Assembly (NCBI GenBank): GCA_963709685.1
Contig: CAVPXH010000005.1
Span: 62,001-126,000, forward strand
Reading direction: 5' to 3'
Length of the DNA: 64,000 nucleotides
Source of the DNA: Nocardioides_B sp963709685
GTDB taxonomy: Bacteria > Actinomycetota > Actinomycetes > Propionibacteriales > Nocardioidaceae
The position numbers and the translations under genes are program-made. Below are positions 52,773-61,860 of this stretch, piece after piece. Below the pieces are notes generated by a model. The model saw nothing but the letters and a program-made list of their open reading frames with translations, was not told where the DNA came from and ran no database searches. The first letter of the stretch is position 1. Each line of letters begins with the position of its first letter.

Positions 52773-54322
52773 TCAGCTCGCCGAGGTGCGCTCCGGAGGC
52801 CGGGGGAAGCCACCGGCCTGTGCCTCGATGGCCTTGGCCACCGTCAGGCAGGTGGCGTCGTCGAAGTGCTTGCCGACCACCATGATGCCGGTCGGCAGGC
52901 CGTTGACCAGGCCTGCGGGGACGCTGGTCGAGGGGTGTCCGGTGCAGTCCGTGGGGGCGGTGTTGACGATCATCTCCAGGGCTCGGGTGACGCTGGTGGC
53001 GAGGTCGTCCTCGTCGCTGACGAGCGGGGTCGCGGTCATCGGCAGTGTCGGCAGGACCAGCACGTCGAAGCGGTCGAGGGCCTCGTCGTACGCCCGTCGC
53101 AGCCTCGGCACGAGGTTCTGGGCCATCGCGTAGAACCGGCCGTAGTTGGTGGCCAGCGAGTGCCCGCCTGCCAGGGCGACGAGCTTGGTGGTCACCGAGA
53201 AGTGATCCGCGCGCTCGCGCCACCGACGCCCGTAGTGGGCCATCAGCTCCGGGTCGTACCAGCCGTTGAAGTTGTAGCCGTAGGCGTTGCCCTCGATCAT
53301 CTGCGCGGTGGCGCCGTCCGTGGCGATCACGTTCCAGATCGGCAGGCCGTACAGGTGCCAGGGAATGCTCACGTCCTCGACGGTCATCCCGGCCTCACCG
53401 AGCCGCTGGGCGGTGGCGCGTACTGCTGCGTCCACCTCGGGGTCGGACAGGCCCTCGTGCCCGAACCCCTCGGCCACGACACCGACGCGAAGCCCGGCCG
53501 GTTCGCCGTCGCTCTCGGCGTCGTAGTCCGCGGACTGCACTCCCGTGGGCTGGCGCGGGTCCTTGCCGTCGTCGTACCCGGCGATCACCGACAGCATCCG
53601 AGCGGCGTCCGCCACCGTGCGCGTGATCGGTCCGAGGTGGTCGATGGTCAGCTCGATCGGGAAGGCGCCGGTGTAGGGCACCAGGCCGTAGGTGGGCTTG
53701 TGGCCGACCGTGCCGCAGAACGCGCTCGGGATGCGTACCGAGCCGCCTTGGTCGCCGCCGAGGGCCATGTCCACCTCGCCGGTGGCGACCAGCACGGCGC
53801 TTCCGCTCGAGGAACCGCCGCTGGTCCGCGTCGGGTCCCACGGGTTCCGAACTGGTCCGCTGTCGGAGGTGTGGCTGGCACCGGAGAAGCACAGGCTCTC
53901 GCAGACCGCCTTGCCCACCACGCTCGCCCCGGCGTCGAGGAGGCGGCGCACCGCGGTGGCGTCGTACCTGGGGACGAACCCCTCGACGGTGCGCGAGCCG
54001 TTCATCAGCGGGATGCCCGCGACCGACACGTTGTCCTTGACCGCGACCCTGGATCCCGACAGGAGCCCGCCGGCGGAGCCCTTGATCTCGGTCCGTACCT
54101 GCCAGGCCCCGAACGGGTTCTCCTCGGGGGCCGGCGTCGTGGCGCTGCGACCGCTCGGTGCCGGCGGCGCGGTCCGGTCGTAGACCTCCTCCACCAGGTC
54201 GTACGCCGCGGACGAGGCCTCGATCAGCTCCAGGTAGGTGCCGAGCTGTCCTCGGAAAGACCCAGCCCGAACCTCGCGGCAGCCGCGGTCAGGTCTTCAC
54301 GGTCGGGACGCTGAAACGGCAT
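52773..54322 (-). CDS. Amidase (amidase-signature family), N-terminus in a second frame
   Basis: An amidase-signature hydrolase of about 516 residues. The Ser-cis-Ser-Lys triad is visible: SRVAVKDNVSVAG (Lys), RTSGGSSSGSAVLVA (cis-Ser) and GGDQGGSVRIPSAFCG (nucleophile). The uninterrupted frame begins only at 54194, but upstream in another frame lies the family's N-terminal helix, from ATG 54322 (MPFQRPDREDLTAAAARFGL) with GGGGG before it. A missing base near 54245-54252 (GAGGACAG, expected GAGGACCAG) would join GLSED to QLGTYLELIEASSAAYDLVEEVY. The span, 1550 bases, is one short of a multiple of three. The substrate is unknown; it resembles aliphatic or aromatic amidases. It is unrelated in function to the sugar genes next to it. 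Confidence 0.85.
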
Positions 54323-54434
54323 GTCGAACCCCCAGGTTTGCGCGGACCGGCGACCCGGCCAATCTCGCACCCTCCGCCCGCACTGTCCAGGGTCGAGCGC
54401 TCGAGTGCCCGGGGTCGTCGGCGACGGCGCGGGA

Positions 54435-55223
54435 TCACGCCTCCTGTGTCGAGGGCGTGGGCTCCTGGAGCGTCGTGGCTCCGGTCATGATGGCCACCGC
54501 CTCGGCCGGCGTGTGCGACTGCGGGGTGATGACGCCGGCGGCACGACCGAGCCGCTGGATGTGGATGCGGTCGGCCACGTCGAAGACGTGCGGCATGTTG
54601 TGGCTGATGAGGATGACGCCGAGTCCCCGCTCGCGCAGGTCCCGCACGAGCTGCAGCACCTGGCCGGACTCGCGCACGCCGAGTGCGGCGGTCGGCTCGT
54701 CGAGGATCACGACCCGCCCACCGAAGGCGGCGGCGCGGGCGACGGCGACCGCCTGCCGCTGGCCACCGGAGAGGGTCTCGACGGCCTGGTTGATGTTCTG
54801 CAGGGTGCTGATGCCCAGGTCGTCGATGTGTCGTTTGGCCTCCCGCTTCATCTTCGGGGTGTCGAGCATCCGGAACACCGACCCGAGGATGCCGGGCCGG
54901 CGTTGCTCCCGGGCCAGGAAGAGGTTGCTGGCGATGTCCAGCGCCGGGGCGACGGCGAGGGTCTGGTAGACGGTCTCGATGCCGGCGTCGCGGGCCTCCT
55001 GGGTGCTGCGGAAGTGAACCGGTCGGCCTTCGAGGAGCAGCTCACCGGCGTCGGGGACCATGGCGCCGGACAGGCACTTGATCAGCGTGGACTTGCCGGC
55101 GCCGTTGTCGCCGATGACTGCCAGGACCTCGCCGGGGTAGAGGTCGAGGTCGACGCCGGCAAGGCCGACGACGTGCCCGAACTTCTTGACGAGGCCGCGT
55201 GCTTCGAGCACTGGCTGAGTCAT
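54435..55223 (-). CDS. Sugar ABC transporter ATP-binding protein (CUT2, FrcA-like)
   Basis: A 262-residue ABC ATPase driving sugar import. Walker A VIGDNGAGKSTLIKCLSG near residue 36, Q-loop ETVYQTLAVAPALD, signature LSGGQRQAVAVARAAAF, Walker B VVILDEPTAALGV, and the switch histidine in LISHNMPHV. Most CUT2 ATPases (RbsA) are duplicated; this single-domain form matches the fructose-type FrcA branch and would work as a homodimer. The start ATG 55223 overlaps the permease stop by four bases. Last gene of the kinase - binding protein - permease - ATPase operon. Confidence 0.92.
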   Translation of the reverse strand: MTQPVLEARGLVKKFGHVVGLAGVDLDLYPGEVLAVIGDNGAGKSTLIKCLSGAMVPDAGELLLEGRPVHFRSTQEARDAGIETVYQTLAVAPALDIASNLFLAREQRRPGILGSVFRMLDTPKMKREAKRHIDDLGISTLQNINQAVETLSGGQRQAVAVARAAAFGGRVVILDEPTAALGVRESGQVLQLVRDLRERGLGVILISHNMPHVFDVADRIHIQRLGRAAGVITPQSHTPAEAVAIMTGATTLQEPTPSTQEA

Positions 55224-56248
55224 GACTTCACGCTCCTGATCCACTGGTCGGCCGCGACGGCTGCGATGACGAGGAGGCCGACGGCGAGCACCTGGTAGTT
55301 GGGGTCCATGCCGGCGAGTGCCAGCCCGTTCTCGAAGACCTGGACGATGAGGGCGCCGATGAGGGAGCCGACCACGGCACCGCGGCCGCCGAAGAGGCTG
55401 GTGCCGCCGATCACGACAGCGGTGATGCTCTCCAGGTTGGCGTTGAGGCCGGCGTTGGGGTCGGCCCCGTTGATGCGCCCGACGAGGATCCACGCCGCGA
55501 ACCCGAACACGACGCCTGCGACGACGTACGCGCTGAGGAGGACGCGGTTGGTGCGGATGCCGGCCAACCGTGCGGCCTCGACGTCGTCGCCGGTGGCGTA
55601 GAGGTGCTTGCCCCAGGCAGTCTCGCGCAGGGCGTAGGCGAAGAAGGCGTAGAGACCGAGCATCATCAGCACGCCCACGGTGAGATGGAAGCTGCCGATC
55701 GGGATGTCCGCGCCGGTCCAGGTGAGCACCGATCCCGGGGAGAGGGAGATCGTCATGCCCTGTGCGTAGATGAGCGTGGCGGCGGTGAAGATGCTGAGGG
55801 TGCCGAGGGTCACGATGAACGGCGGCAGCTTGATCTTCGTGACCAGGAAGCCGTTGAGAGACGCGGCGCCCACGGCGACCACGAACCCGACCACGAGGGC
55901 CGCGATCCCCGGCAGCGTGCCGTCGGAGACGAGCTTCGCCATGACGAGGCTGGCCAGCACCATGACCGCTCCCACCGAGAGGTCGATGCCGGCGGTGAGG
56001 ATGACCAGGGTCTGGCCGACCGCCAGCGCACCGATGACGGCAGCCTGCTGCAGGACGATCGACAGGTTCGCGGGTTGGTAGAAGCGGCTGTTGGCGAACC
56101 CGAACACCAGGCAGGCCGCGACCAGCACCACGAGCGGGCTCAGCGCCGGGAATCGGTGAAGAACCTGGTGGATGCGCCGCGCCGGCGTGTTCTCGACGTG
56201 GAAGAGCCGGGTAGCGGGGATCTCCTCGGCTGCCGGTGTGTGGGCCAT
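55220..56248 (-). CDS. Sugar ABC transporter permease (CUT2, RbsC/FrcC-like)
   Basis: A 342-residue inner-membrane permease. Eight to ten hydrophobic segments, with the family's VIGALAVGQTLVILTAGIDLSVGAVMVLASL (around residues 70-105), LPPFIVTLGTLSIFTAATLIY, RTNRVLLSAYVVAGVVFGFAAWILVGRING and VVIGGTSLFGGRGAVVGSLIGALIV. It forms the channel with the ATPase, to which it is translationally coupled. The start is ATG 56248 with AAGGA upstream. The substrate is a monosaccharide, probably a hexose or pentose, judged only from family and context. Confidence 0.93.
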   Translation of the reverse strand: MAHTPAAEEIPATRLFHVENTPARRIHQVLHRFPALSPLVVLVAACLVFGFANSRFYQPANLSIVLQQAAVIGALAVGQTLVILTAGIDLSVGAVMVLASLVMAKLVSDGTLPGIAALVVGFVVAVGAASLNGFLVTKIKLPPFIVTLGTLSIFTAATLIYAQGMTISLSPGSVLTWTGADIPIGSFHLTVGVLMMLGLYAFFAYALRETAWGKHLYATGDDVEAARLAGIRTNRVLLSAYVVAGVVFGFAAWILVGRINGADPNAGLNANLESITAVVIGGTSLFGGRGAVVGSLIGALIVQVFENGLALAGMDPNYQVLAVGLLVIAAVAADQWIRSVKS

Positions 56249-56300
56249 GGTGGGAGTTCCTTCCTGGTGGTGTCCCGGACGGGTCCGGGGTGGTGCCGGG

Positions 56301-56334
56301 GCCGGGCCGGCCCAGGTGCGCTGGCCGGCCCGGC
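56301..56334 (-). promoter_or_regulatory. Intercistronic hairpin between binding-protein and permease genes
   Basis: A perfect 12-bp stem (GCCGGGCCGGCC 56301-56312, complement 56323-56334) with a 10-base loop in the 107-bp gap between the binding-protein stop and the permease start. Hairpins at this place in ABC importer operons usually protect the upstream message or attenuate transcription so that binding protein exceeds membrane subunits; that role is inferred. Confidence 0.6.
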
Positions 56335-56355
56335 GGTGCCGTGGGCGGGTGCAGG

Positions 56356-57489
56356 TCAGCCCCAGCAGGCCTGAGCGGCCGTGGCGGGGGTCTCGCTCTT
56401 GACGCCGCTGACCGGGTTTGCCGTGGTCAGCGCGGTGCCGGTGTTGATGAACTGCTGGCCGGAGGGCAGCGACGGGGCAGAGCCGCCGCGGGCGAGCTTG
56501 GCGATCGCCTGGACGCCGGTGCTGGCCATCTTTCCGGGGTACTGCACGGCGTCCGCGGCGATCTTGCCGTCCTTGACCAGCCCGTTGACGTACTTGCAGC
56601 TTCCGTCGATGGTCACGACCATGACGTTCTTCTTGCCTGCGTCGGCGAGGGCCTGCAGTGCACCGTCGGCCGCCGGTTCGTTGATCGTGTAGACGACGTT
56701 GATGTCGCCGTTCGCCGACAGGCAGTTCTCCATCGCCGTCTTCCCGCCCGGGATCGATCCCGAGGTGGGCTGGTGGCAGACGACCTGGTACTGGCCACCC
56801 GCGCCGCCGGTGTACGTGCCGGTCTTCGCCTCCTGGCCGTTCTGCGTGGTGCTGCCGGGGTCGATGCCCATGCCCTCCAGGAACCCGTGGTCGCGCTGGA
56901 CGTCCACGGAGACGACCTGGTTGTTGAAGACGTCGAGCATGGCGATGACGGCCTTCTGCCCGTTGAGCTTGGCTGCGGCGTACTGGCCGATGAGCTTGCC
57001 GGCCTGTTCGTTGTCGGTGGCGTAGGTGACGTCCACCGTGCTCGGCGGGTTCGGCACGGTGTCGAGGGCGACCACGAACAACCCGGCGTCCTTGGCCTTC
57101 TTCAGCTCGGAGTTGACCGCGTCGCCGTTCGAGGTGATCAGGATGCCCTTGTCGCCGCGGGAGATGGCGTTGTCGATCGCGCTGATCTGGGTCTGGGTGT
57201 CACCGTCCGTCTTGCCGGCGGCGACCGAGAGGTTGACGTTCACCTTCTTCGCCTCTGCCTCGGCGCCCTTCTTCATCGACACGAAGTAGGGGTTGCTCAG
57301 CGTCTTCAGGATCAGCGCCACCCCGACCTGGCCTCCGCCGCCGGACGAGCCCCCGGAGCCGCTCGAGGTGGTTCCCGAGGACGACCCGCAGCCGGCCAGC
57401 GCCAGTGCGCAGGCCGCGCTCCCGGCGACGATGGTCGCCACCCGCTTCGGCTTGCCCGTCCTCCTCGTCGGCGCTGTGAAGCTGGTCAT
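56356..57489 (-). CDS. Sugar ABC transporter substrate-binding lipoprotein (FrcB-like)
   Basis: A 377-residue lipoprotein that captures sugar outside the membrane. The signal peptide ends in lipobox LALAGC (Cys near residue 34), followed by a Ser/Gly linker. The periplasmic-binding fold (Peripla_BP_4) shows VGVALILKTLSNPYFVSMKKGAEAEAKK, NAISRGDKGILITSNGDAVN, LDTVPNPPSTVDVTYATDNEQAGKLIG, INVVYTINEPAADGALQAL and MVVTIDGSCKYVNGLVKDG. The start is ATG 57489 with AAGGAGAG upstream. Cysteines at VVCHQP and MENCLS are unusual for this family and may pair. It is the first importer component after the kinase gene. Confidence 0.93.
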   Translation of the reverse strand: MTSFTAPTRRTGKPKRVATIVAGSAACALALAGCGSSSGTTSSGSGGSSGGGGQVGVALILKTLSNPYFVSMKKGAEAEAKKVNVNLSVAAGKTDGDTQTQISAIDNAISRGDKGILITSNGDAVNSELKKAKDAGLFVVALDTVPNPPSTVDVTYATDNEQAGKLIGQYAAAKLNGQKAVIAMLDVFNNQVVSVDVQRDHGFLEGMGIDPGSTTQNGQEAKTGTYTGGAGGQYQVVCHQPTSGSIPGGKTAMENCLSANGDINVVYTINEPAADGALQALADAGKKNVMVVTIDGSCKYVNGLVKDGKIAADAVQYPGKMASTGVQAIAKLARGGSAPSLPSGQQFINTGTALTTANPVSGVKSETPATAAQACWG

Positions 57490-57563
57490 CGCTGCTCTCC
57501 TTCCTCGAGATGTCGCCGTGGTCGGCGCTGTGGTCCTGCATGTGGTGTGGGCGCGAGGCTCAC

Positions 57564-58223
57564 TCATCGGTGCGTCCCGTCCTCTGCCGCGACGCGGCCG
57601 GGGAGGTCCACGACCAGGTCCGCCCGTCCACGGGTGCCGAGGACGAGCGCGGCGTTGCGCTGGTCGGTGCCGTGCACCCAGGCGTGCGCGGCTTCCGGCG
57701 TCTTGCCGAAGGTGATGTGCCGCTGCAGCAGCTGCTCGAGGCGCGTCTCCTCGTCGATCTCGACGTACCACGCCTCGTCCAGGAGCGGCCGCACCGCGGC
57801 CCAGGGGCCGTCGTCGAGCAGGAGGTAGTTGCCCTCGGTGACCACGAGCGGGGTCTTCGGCGGCACGGGGATCGTCGCCGAGACCGCCTCGTCCAGGTCC
57901 CGGTCGAAAGCGGGGGCGTAGACGGTGTGCGGCTCCCCGGCCCGGATCCGGCGCAGCAGCGCGACGTACCCCGCTGCGTCGAAGGTGTCCGGGGCACCCT
58001 TGCGGTCGCGGCGACCGAGGCGGAGCAGCTCGGCGTTCGACAGGTGGAACCCGTCCATCGGCACGTAGCAGGCCAAGGGGGCGAGCCGCTCCACCACCGC
58101 CTGGGCCAGGGTGGACTTCCCGCCTCCGGGCGGGCCGACGATGCCGAGCAGGCGTCGGCTTCCCGACACCGTGAGCCGCCTGGCTCGCTGCTCGATCGCG
58201 TCGAGCGTCTGCTCCCAACCCAT
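57564..58223 (-). CDS. P-loop nucleoside/sugar kinase family protein (FrcK-like)
   Basis: A 219-residue soluble kinase of the uridine kinase / pantothenate kinase / phosphoribulokinase fold: P-loop LLGIVGPPGGGKSTLAQAVV near residue 28, CYVPMDGFHLSNAELL, RDRKGAPDTFDAAGY, VYAPAFDRDLDEA, VTEGNYLLLDDGPWAAV (Walker B-like) and DEETRLEQLLQRHI. The position before a FrcBCA-type importer matches the frcK gene of rhizobial fructose systems, so the imported sugar may be its substrate, but that family's activity is poorly defined. It is the first gene of the operon, downstream of the double LacI operator. The start is ATG 58223. Confidence 0.85.
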   Translation of the reverse strand: MGWEQTLDAIEQRARRLTVSGSRRLLGIVGPPGGGKSTLAQAVVERLAPLACYVPMDGFHLSNAELLRLGRRDRKGAPDTFDAAGYVALLRRIRAGEPHTVYAPAFDRDLDEAVSATIPVPPKTPLVVTEGNYLLLDDGPWAAVRPLLDEAWYVEIDEETRLEQLLQRHITFGKTPEAAHAWVHGTDQRNAALVLGTRGRADLVVDLPGRVAAEDGTHR

Positions 58224-58259
58224 GTCCCGTCCTGGTGGTGGTTTGCTGTGTGCTGCGTC

Positions 58260-58296
58260 ACTTTACTTAAGGCAAGCGCTTGCGGCAAGCGCTTGC
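58260..58296. promoter_or_regulatory. Promoter of the kinase-ABC operon with two overlapping LacI-type operators
   Basis: Two identical 12-bp palindromes GCAAGCGCTTGC at 58272-58283 and 58285-58296, centred 13 bp apart, lie between the divergent kinase and LacI genes. They have the central CG of LacI-family operators. On the - strand TTGCCG (58288-58283), a 17-base spacer and TAAAGT (58265-58260) form a good sigma-70-type promoter covered by both operators, so a bound repressor would block the transport operon and probably the lacI gene itself. Confidence 0.8.
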
Positions 58297-58349
58297 GTTT
58301 AGGCTGAAAGACAGGTCTGGTCCACTTTGGACCGGTAGGGAGGTGACTC

Positions 58350-59363
58350 ATGGCGACGATGGCCGACGTGGCCGCGCGCGCAGGCGTCTCGACGACCACG
58401 GTTTCGCATGTGCTCAACTCGACGCGCCACGTCTCCGAGGACGCGCGACAGCGGGTGCTCCGCGCGATCGAGGAGACCGGCTACACCCACAACACGATCG
58501 CCCGGTCGCTGGCCACGGCGAGCACGCGCACCATCGGCCTGGCCATCTCGGCGATCTCGAACCCCTACTTCATCGACCTCGTGCACGTGCTCGAGGAGGA
58601 GATCCGCGCCGCCGGATACCTGCTCCTGCTGGCCGACACCAAGGACGAGCCGGAGGAGGAGCTGAAGGTCATCCGGTCGCTGCACTCACGCAGGGTCGAC
58701 GGGTGCGTGCTGGCACCTTCGGGCGACCCGGAGCAACGAGCCCTCCGCTACCTGACCCAGCAGCGGCTTCCCACGGTCCTCGTCGACCGCCTCGCCTCCG
58801 ACGCCTTCGACCAGGTCGGGGTGGAGAACCGGGAGGCCACCAGCCAGCTGGTGGAGCACCTTGCCGCACTGGGCCACCGGCGGGTCGCCATGATCGGTGG
58901 GCACACCGGACTGAGCACGACCACGGAGCGGCTCGCGGGCTACCGGCTCGGACTGGAACGCGGCGGCCTGGCCTTCGACCCGCGGCTGGTGGCGTCCGGG
59001 TCGAGCGAGGAGGAGCCCGCACGCGCGGCCGTACACCGGCTCTTCTCGATGCCGGAGCCGCCCACGGCGATCGTGGCCGCCAACAACCGAATGACGATCG
59101 GCGTGATGGAGGGGCTGCAGGACCTGCGTCTCAACGTCCCCGACGACATCGCGCTCGTCGCCTTCGACGACTTCGAGTGGGCGGACCTGTTCCACCCTCG
59201 GCTCACCGTCGTTGCGCAGCCCATCCACGACATCGGCACCGAAGCGGCCCGCCTGCTGCTCAAGCGTCTCGAGGATCCCGACCGGCCGGTGGCCACGGTG
59301 CAGCTGCCGGCCCGGTTCGTCCATCGAGAGTCCTGCGGCTGCGCGACCGCGGCGCCTTTCTGA
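58350..59363 (+). CDS. LacI-family transcriptional regulator
   Basis: A 337-residue repressor. The N-terminal helix-turn-helix MADVAARAGVSTTTVSHVLN (residues 4-23) and hinge helix NTIARSLAT precede a periplasmic-binding-like effector domain: TIGLAISAISNPYFIDLVHVLEEE, VEHLAALGHRRVAMIGG, PTAIVAANNRMTIGVMEGL and DDIALVAFDDFEWADLFHPRLTVVAQP, ending CGC. It should bind the two GCAAGCGCTTGC operators 54-78 bp upstream of its start and control the divergent kinase-ABC operon; the inducer is unknown. The ATG at 58350 has GGGAGG 8 bases upstream. It is convergent with eda. Confidence 0.94.
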   Translation: MATMADVAARAGVSTTTVSHVLNSTRHVSEDARQRVLRAIEETGYTHNTIARSLATASTRTIGLAISAISNPYFIDLVHVLEEEIRAAGYLLLLADTKDEPEEELKVIRSLHSRRVDGCVLAPSGDPEQRALRYLTQQRLPTVLVDRLASDAFDQVGVENREATSQLVEHLAALGHRRVAMIGGHTGLSTTTERLAGYRLGLERGGLAFDPRLVASGSSEEEPARAAVHRLFSMPEPPTAIVAANNRMTIGVMEGLQDLRLNVPDDIALVAFDDFEWADLFHPRLTVVAQPIHDIGTEAARLLLKRLEDPDRPVATVQLPARFVHRESCGCATAAPF

Positions 59364-59375
59364 CCGACGCGACCC

Positions 59376-60002
59376 TCAGCGCAGGGCGGCGGCCTCTCGG
59401 GCCAGGCGGGTGACGCGGTGCCAGTCCCCGGCGGCGAGCGCGTCGGGGGGTGTGAGCCACGAGCCACCCACGCAGCCGACGTTGGGGAGCGCGAGGTACT
59501 CCTCGGCGTTGGTCGGAGAGACCCCGCCGGTGGGGCAGAAGCGGGCCGCCGGCACCGGCGAGGCGAGCGCGTTGAGGAACGCGACGCCCCCACTGGCCTC
59601 GGCCGGGAAGAGCTTGAGCTCCGTGCAGCCGAGCTCGAGCAGCCGCAGCACCTCCGAGACGCTCGCTGCCCCGGGCAGGAACGGCAGACCGGTGGCCCGC
59701 ATCGCGGCGGCGAGCGCGTCGGTGGTGCCCGGAGAGACGAGGAACTGCGCCCCGGCCTCCGCGGCCTGCTGGGCCTGGCCGGGGGTGGTCACCGTGCCGG
59801 CGCCGACGAGGATCTCGGGCACCTGGGTGGCGACCGCCTCGAGGGCGTCGAGCGCAACCGGGGTGCGCAGCGTCAGCTCCACCACGGGGAGGCCGCCGTC
59901 GACCAGCGCGCGGGCCACCGGCACGGCGTCGGCCGCCTCGTGCAGGACCACGACGGGGATGACCGGGACGAGGTCCAGGAGTGAGTCGGGCAGGTCAGGC
60001 AT
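59376..60002 (-). CDS. eda: 2-dehydro-3-deoxyphosphogluconate (KDPG) aldolase
   Basis: A 208-residue class I aldolase, the last Entner-Doudoroff step, splitting KDPG into pyruvate and glyceraldehyde-3-phosphate. Visible: IPVVVLHEAADAVPVARAL, VVELTLRTPVALDAL (catalytic Glu), VGAGTVTTPGQA, SPGTTDAL, FLPGAASVSEVL, the Schiff-base lysine in ELKLFPAEASGG, FCPTGGVSPTNAEEYL and GGSWLTP. The ATG at 60002 lies inside the end of edd (8-base overlap), so the two are co-translated. Third gene of zwf-edd-eda. Confidence 0.95.
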   Translation of the reverse strand: MPDLPDSLLDLVPVIPVVVLHEAADAVPVARALVDGGLPVVELTLRTPVALDALEAVATQVPEILVGAGTVTTPGQAQQAAEAGAQFLVSPGTTDALAAAMRATGLPFLPGAASVSEVLRLLELGCTELKLFPAEASGGVAFLNALASPVPAARFCPTGGVSPTNAEEYLALPNVGCVGGSWLTPPDALAAGDWHRVTRLAREAAALR

Positions 60003-61860
60003 TCCCGGCCTCCCGGACGTCGGCGGCGCCAGGCGCCGCGAACACGGTGGCGCCCTGGTCGGCGGGGCCCACCGCCGCCCGGAAGCTGGAGAACAGCTCC
60101 CGGCCGGTCCCGACGGGCGGCCGATCGTCGCGCTGCGCCACCTCGCGCAGGTGCAGCTCGGCATCGGGGACGTGCAGCTCGAGGATCCCGGCGTCGGCGT
60201 CGAGACTGACCAGGTCACCGTCGCGCACCTTCGCCAGCGGCCCGCCGGCCGCAGCCTCCGGCGTCAGGTGGATGGCGGCCGGAACCTTGCCGGACGCGCC
60301 GGACATCCGACCGTCGGTGACCAGGGCGACCTGGTGCCCGCGGTCCTGCAGCAGCCCGAGTGCCGGGGTGAGCTTGTGCAGCTCGGGCATGCCGTTCGCG
60401 GCCGGCCCCTGGAAACGTACGACGGCCACGAGGTCGCCGTCGAGCGACCCGGCGGCGAACGCCTCCAGGAAGTCGGCCTGGTCGTCGAAGACCCGCGCCG
60501 GTGCCTTCACCTGCCGGTGGGCGGGATCGACGGCGGAGACCTTGATCACCGACCGGCCGAGGGTGCCGTCGAGCATCCGCAGCCCACCGTCGCGGGCGAA
60601 CGGCGCGGCGGCGCCCCGCAGCACGGTGGTGTCGTGGCTCGCCTTCGGACCCTCGTCCCAGACCAGGGACGAGCCGTGCAGCGTCGCCTCGGCGGTGTAG
60701 CGCCACAGGCCGTCCCCGGCGACGGTGTGCACGTCCTCGTGCAGGAGCCCCGCCTCGAGCAGGGAGCGCACGACGAACGCGAGCCCGCCTGCGGCGTGGA
60801 AGTGGTTCACGTCGGCCTTGCCGTTGGGGTAGACCCGCGCCAGCAGGGGCACGACCGCCGACAGGTCCGCGAGGTCGTCCCAGGTGAGCGTGATGCCGGC
60901 GGCCCGGGCGATCGCCACCAGGTGGAGGGTGTGGTTCGTCGACCCGCCGGTGGCCAGCAGCGCCACGCAGCCGTTGACCACCGCCTTCTCGTCGAGCAGC
61001 TCACCGAGCGGGGTGTACTCGTCGCCGAGCGCCGTCAGCTCGGTGACCCGCGCGCCGGCCGCGGCGGTCAGCGCCTCGCGCAAGGGTGTCCCCGGGTTCA
61101 CGAAGCTGGCACCGGGCAGGTGCAGGCCCATGACCTCCATCAGCATCTGGTTGGAGTTCGCGGTGCCGTAGAACGTGCACGTGCCGGCGGAGTGGTAGGA
61201 GGCGGCCTCGGCCTCCAGCAGCTGCTCGCGTCCCACCTCTCCGGCGGCGTAGGCCTGGCGGACCTTGGCCTTCTCGTCGTTGGGCAGACCGGAGGTCATC
61301 GGGCCGGCCGGGACGAAGACCACCGGCAGGTGGCCGAAGGACAGCGCTCCGATGAGCATGCCGGGGACGATCTTGTCGCAGACGCCGAGCATCAGTGCGC
61401 CGTCGAACATGTCGTGCGACAGGGCGATGGCCGTCGACATCGCGATCACGTCGCGGCTGAACAGGGACAGCTGCATGCCGTCGCGTCCTTGGGTGATCCC
61501 GTCGCACATCGCCGGTACCCCGCCGGCGAACTGGGCGATGCCGCCGGCACGCAGCACGGCGCGCTTGAGCTGGGCGGGGAACGCCTCGAAGGGCTGGTGG
61601 GCCGAGAGCATGTCGTTGTAGGCCGACACGAGGGCCACGTTGGGCTTGACGTTGCCACGCAGCGCTGCCTTGTCCGCCGTACCCGACGCGGCGAAGCCGT
61701 GCGCCAGGTTCGCGCAGGCCAGCCGGCCCCGCGCCGGTCCGCGATCGGCGGCAGCCCGGATCCGGGCCAGGTAGGCCGACCGCTCGGCGCGGCTGCGGGC
61801 GACGATGCGGGCGGTGACGTCTGCCACCACCGGATGGACGGGAGGGAGGGGACGAGCCAT
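59995..61860 (-). CDS. edd: 6-Phosphogluconate dehydratase
   Basis: A 621-residue iron-sulphur dehydratase of the IlvD/Edd family, converting 6-phosphogluconate to KDPG. Key parts: NVALVSAYNDMLSAHQPFE, VPAMCDGITQGRDGMQLSL and LGVCDKIVPGMLIG (two cluster cysteines), SAGTCTFYGTANSNQM (third), LATGGSTNHTLHLVAIA, ADVNHFHAAGGL and ALVTDGRMSGASGKVPAAIH. The length and SYHSAGTCTFYGTANSNQ favour Edd over dihydroxyacid dehydratase. Its ATG shares one base with the zwf TGA (TGATG). No 6-phosphogluconolactonase gene lies between zwf and edd, so lactone hydrolysis must come from elsewhere or be spontaneous. Confidence 0.96.
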   Translation of the reverse strand: MARPLPPVHPVVADVTARIVARSRAERSAYLARIRAAADRGPARGRLACANLAHGFAASGTADKAALRGNVKPNVALVSAYNDMLSAHQPFEAFPAQLKRAVLRAGGIAQFAGGVPAMCDGITQGRDGMQLSLFSRDVIAMSTAIALSHDMFDGALMLGVCDKIVPGMLIGALSFGHLPVVFVPAGPMTSGLPNDEKAKVRQAYAAGEVGREQLLEAEAASYHSAGTCTFYGTANSNQMLMEVMGLHLPGASFVNPGTPLREALTAAAGARVTELTALGDEYTPLGELLDEKAVVNGCVALLATGGSTNHTLHLVAIARAAGITLTWDDLADLSAVVPLLARVYPNGKADVNHFHAAGGLAFVVRSLLEAGLLHEDVHTVAGDGLWRYTAEATLHGSSLVWDEGPKASHDTTVLRGAAAPFARDGGLRMLDGTLGRSVIKVSAVDPAHRQVKAPARVFDDQADFLEAFAAGSLDGDLVAVVRFQGPAANGMPELHKLTPALGLLQDRGHQVALVTDGRMSGASGKVPAAIHLTPEAAAGGPLAKVRDGDLVSLDADAGILELHVPDAELHLREVAQRDDRPPVGTGRELFSSFRAAVGPADQGATVFAAPGAADVREAGNA

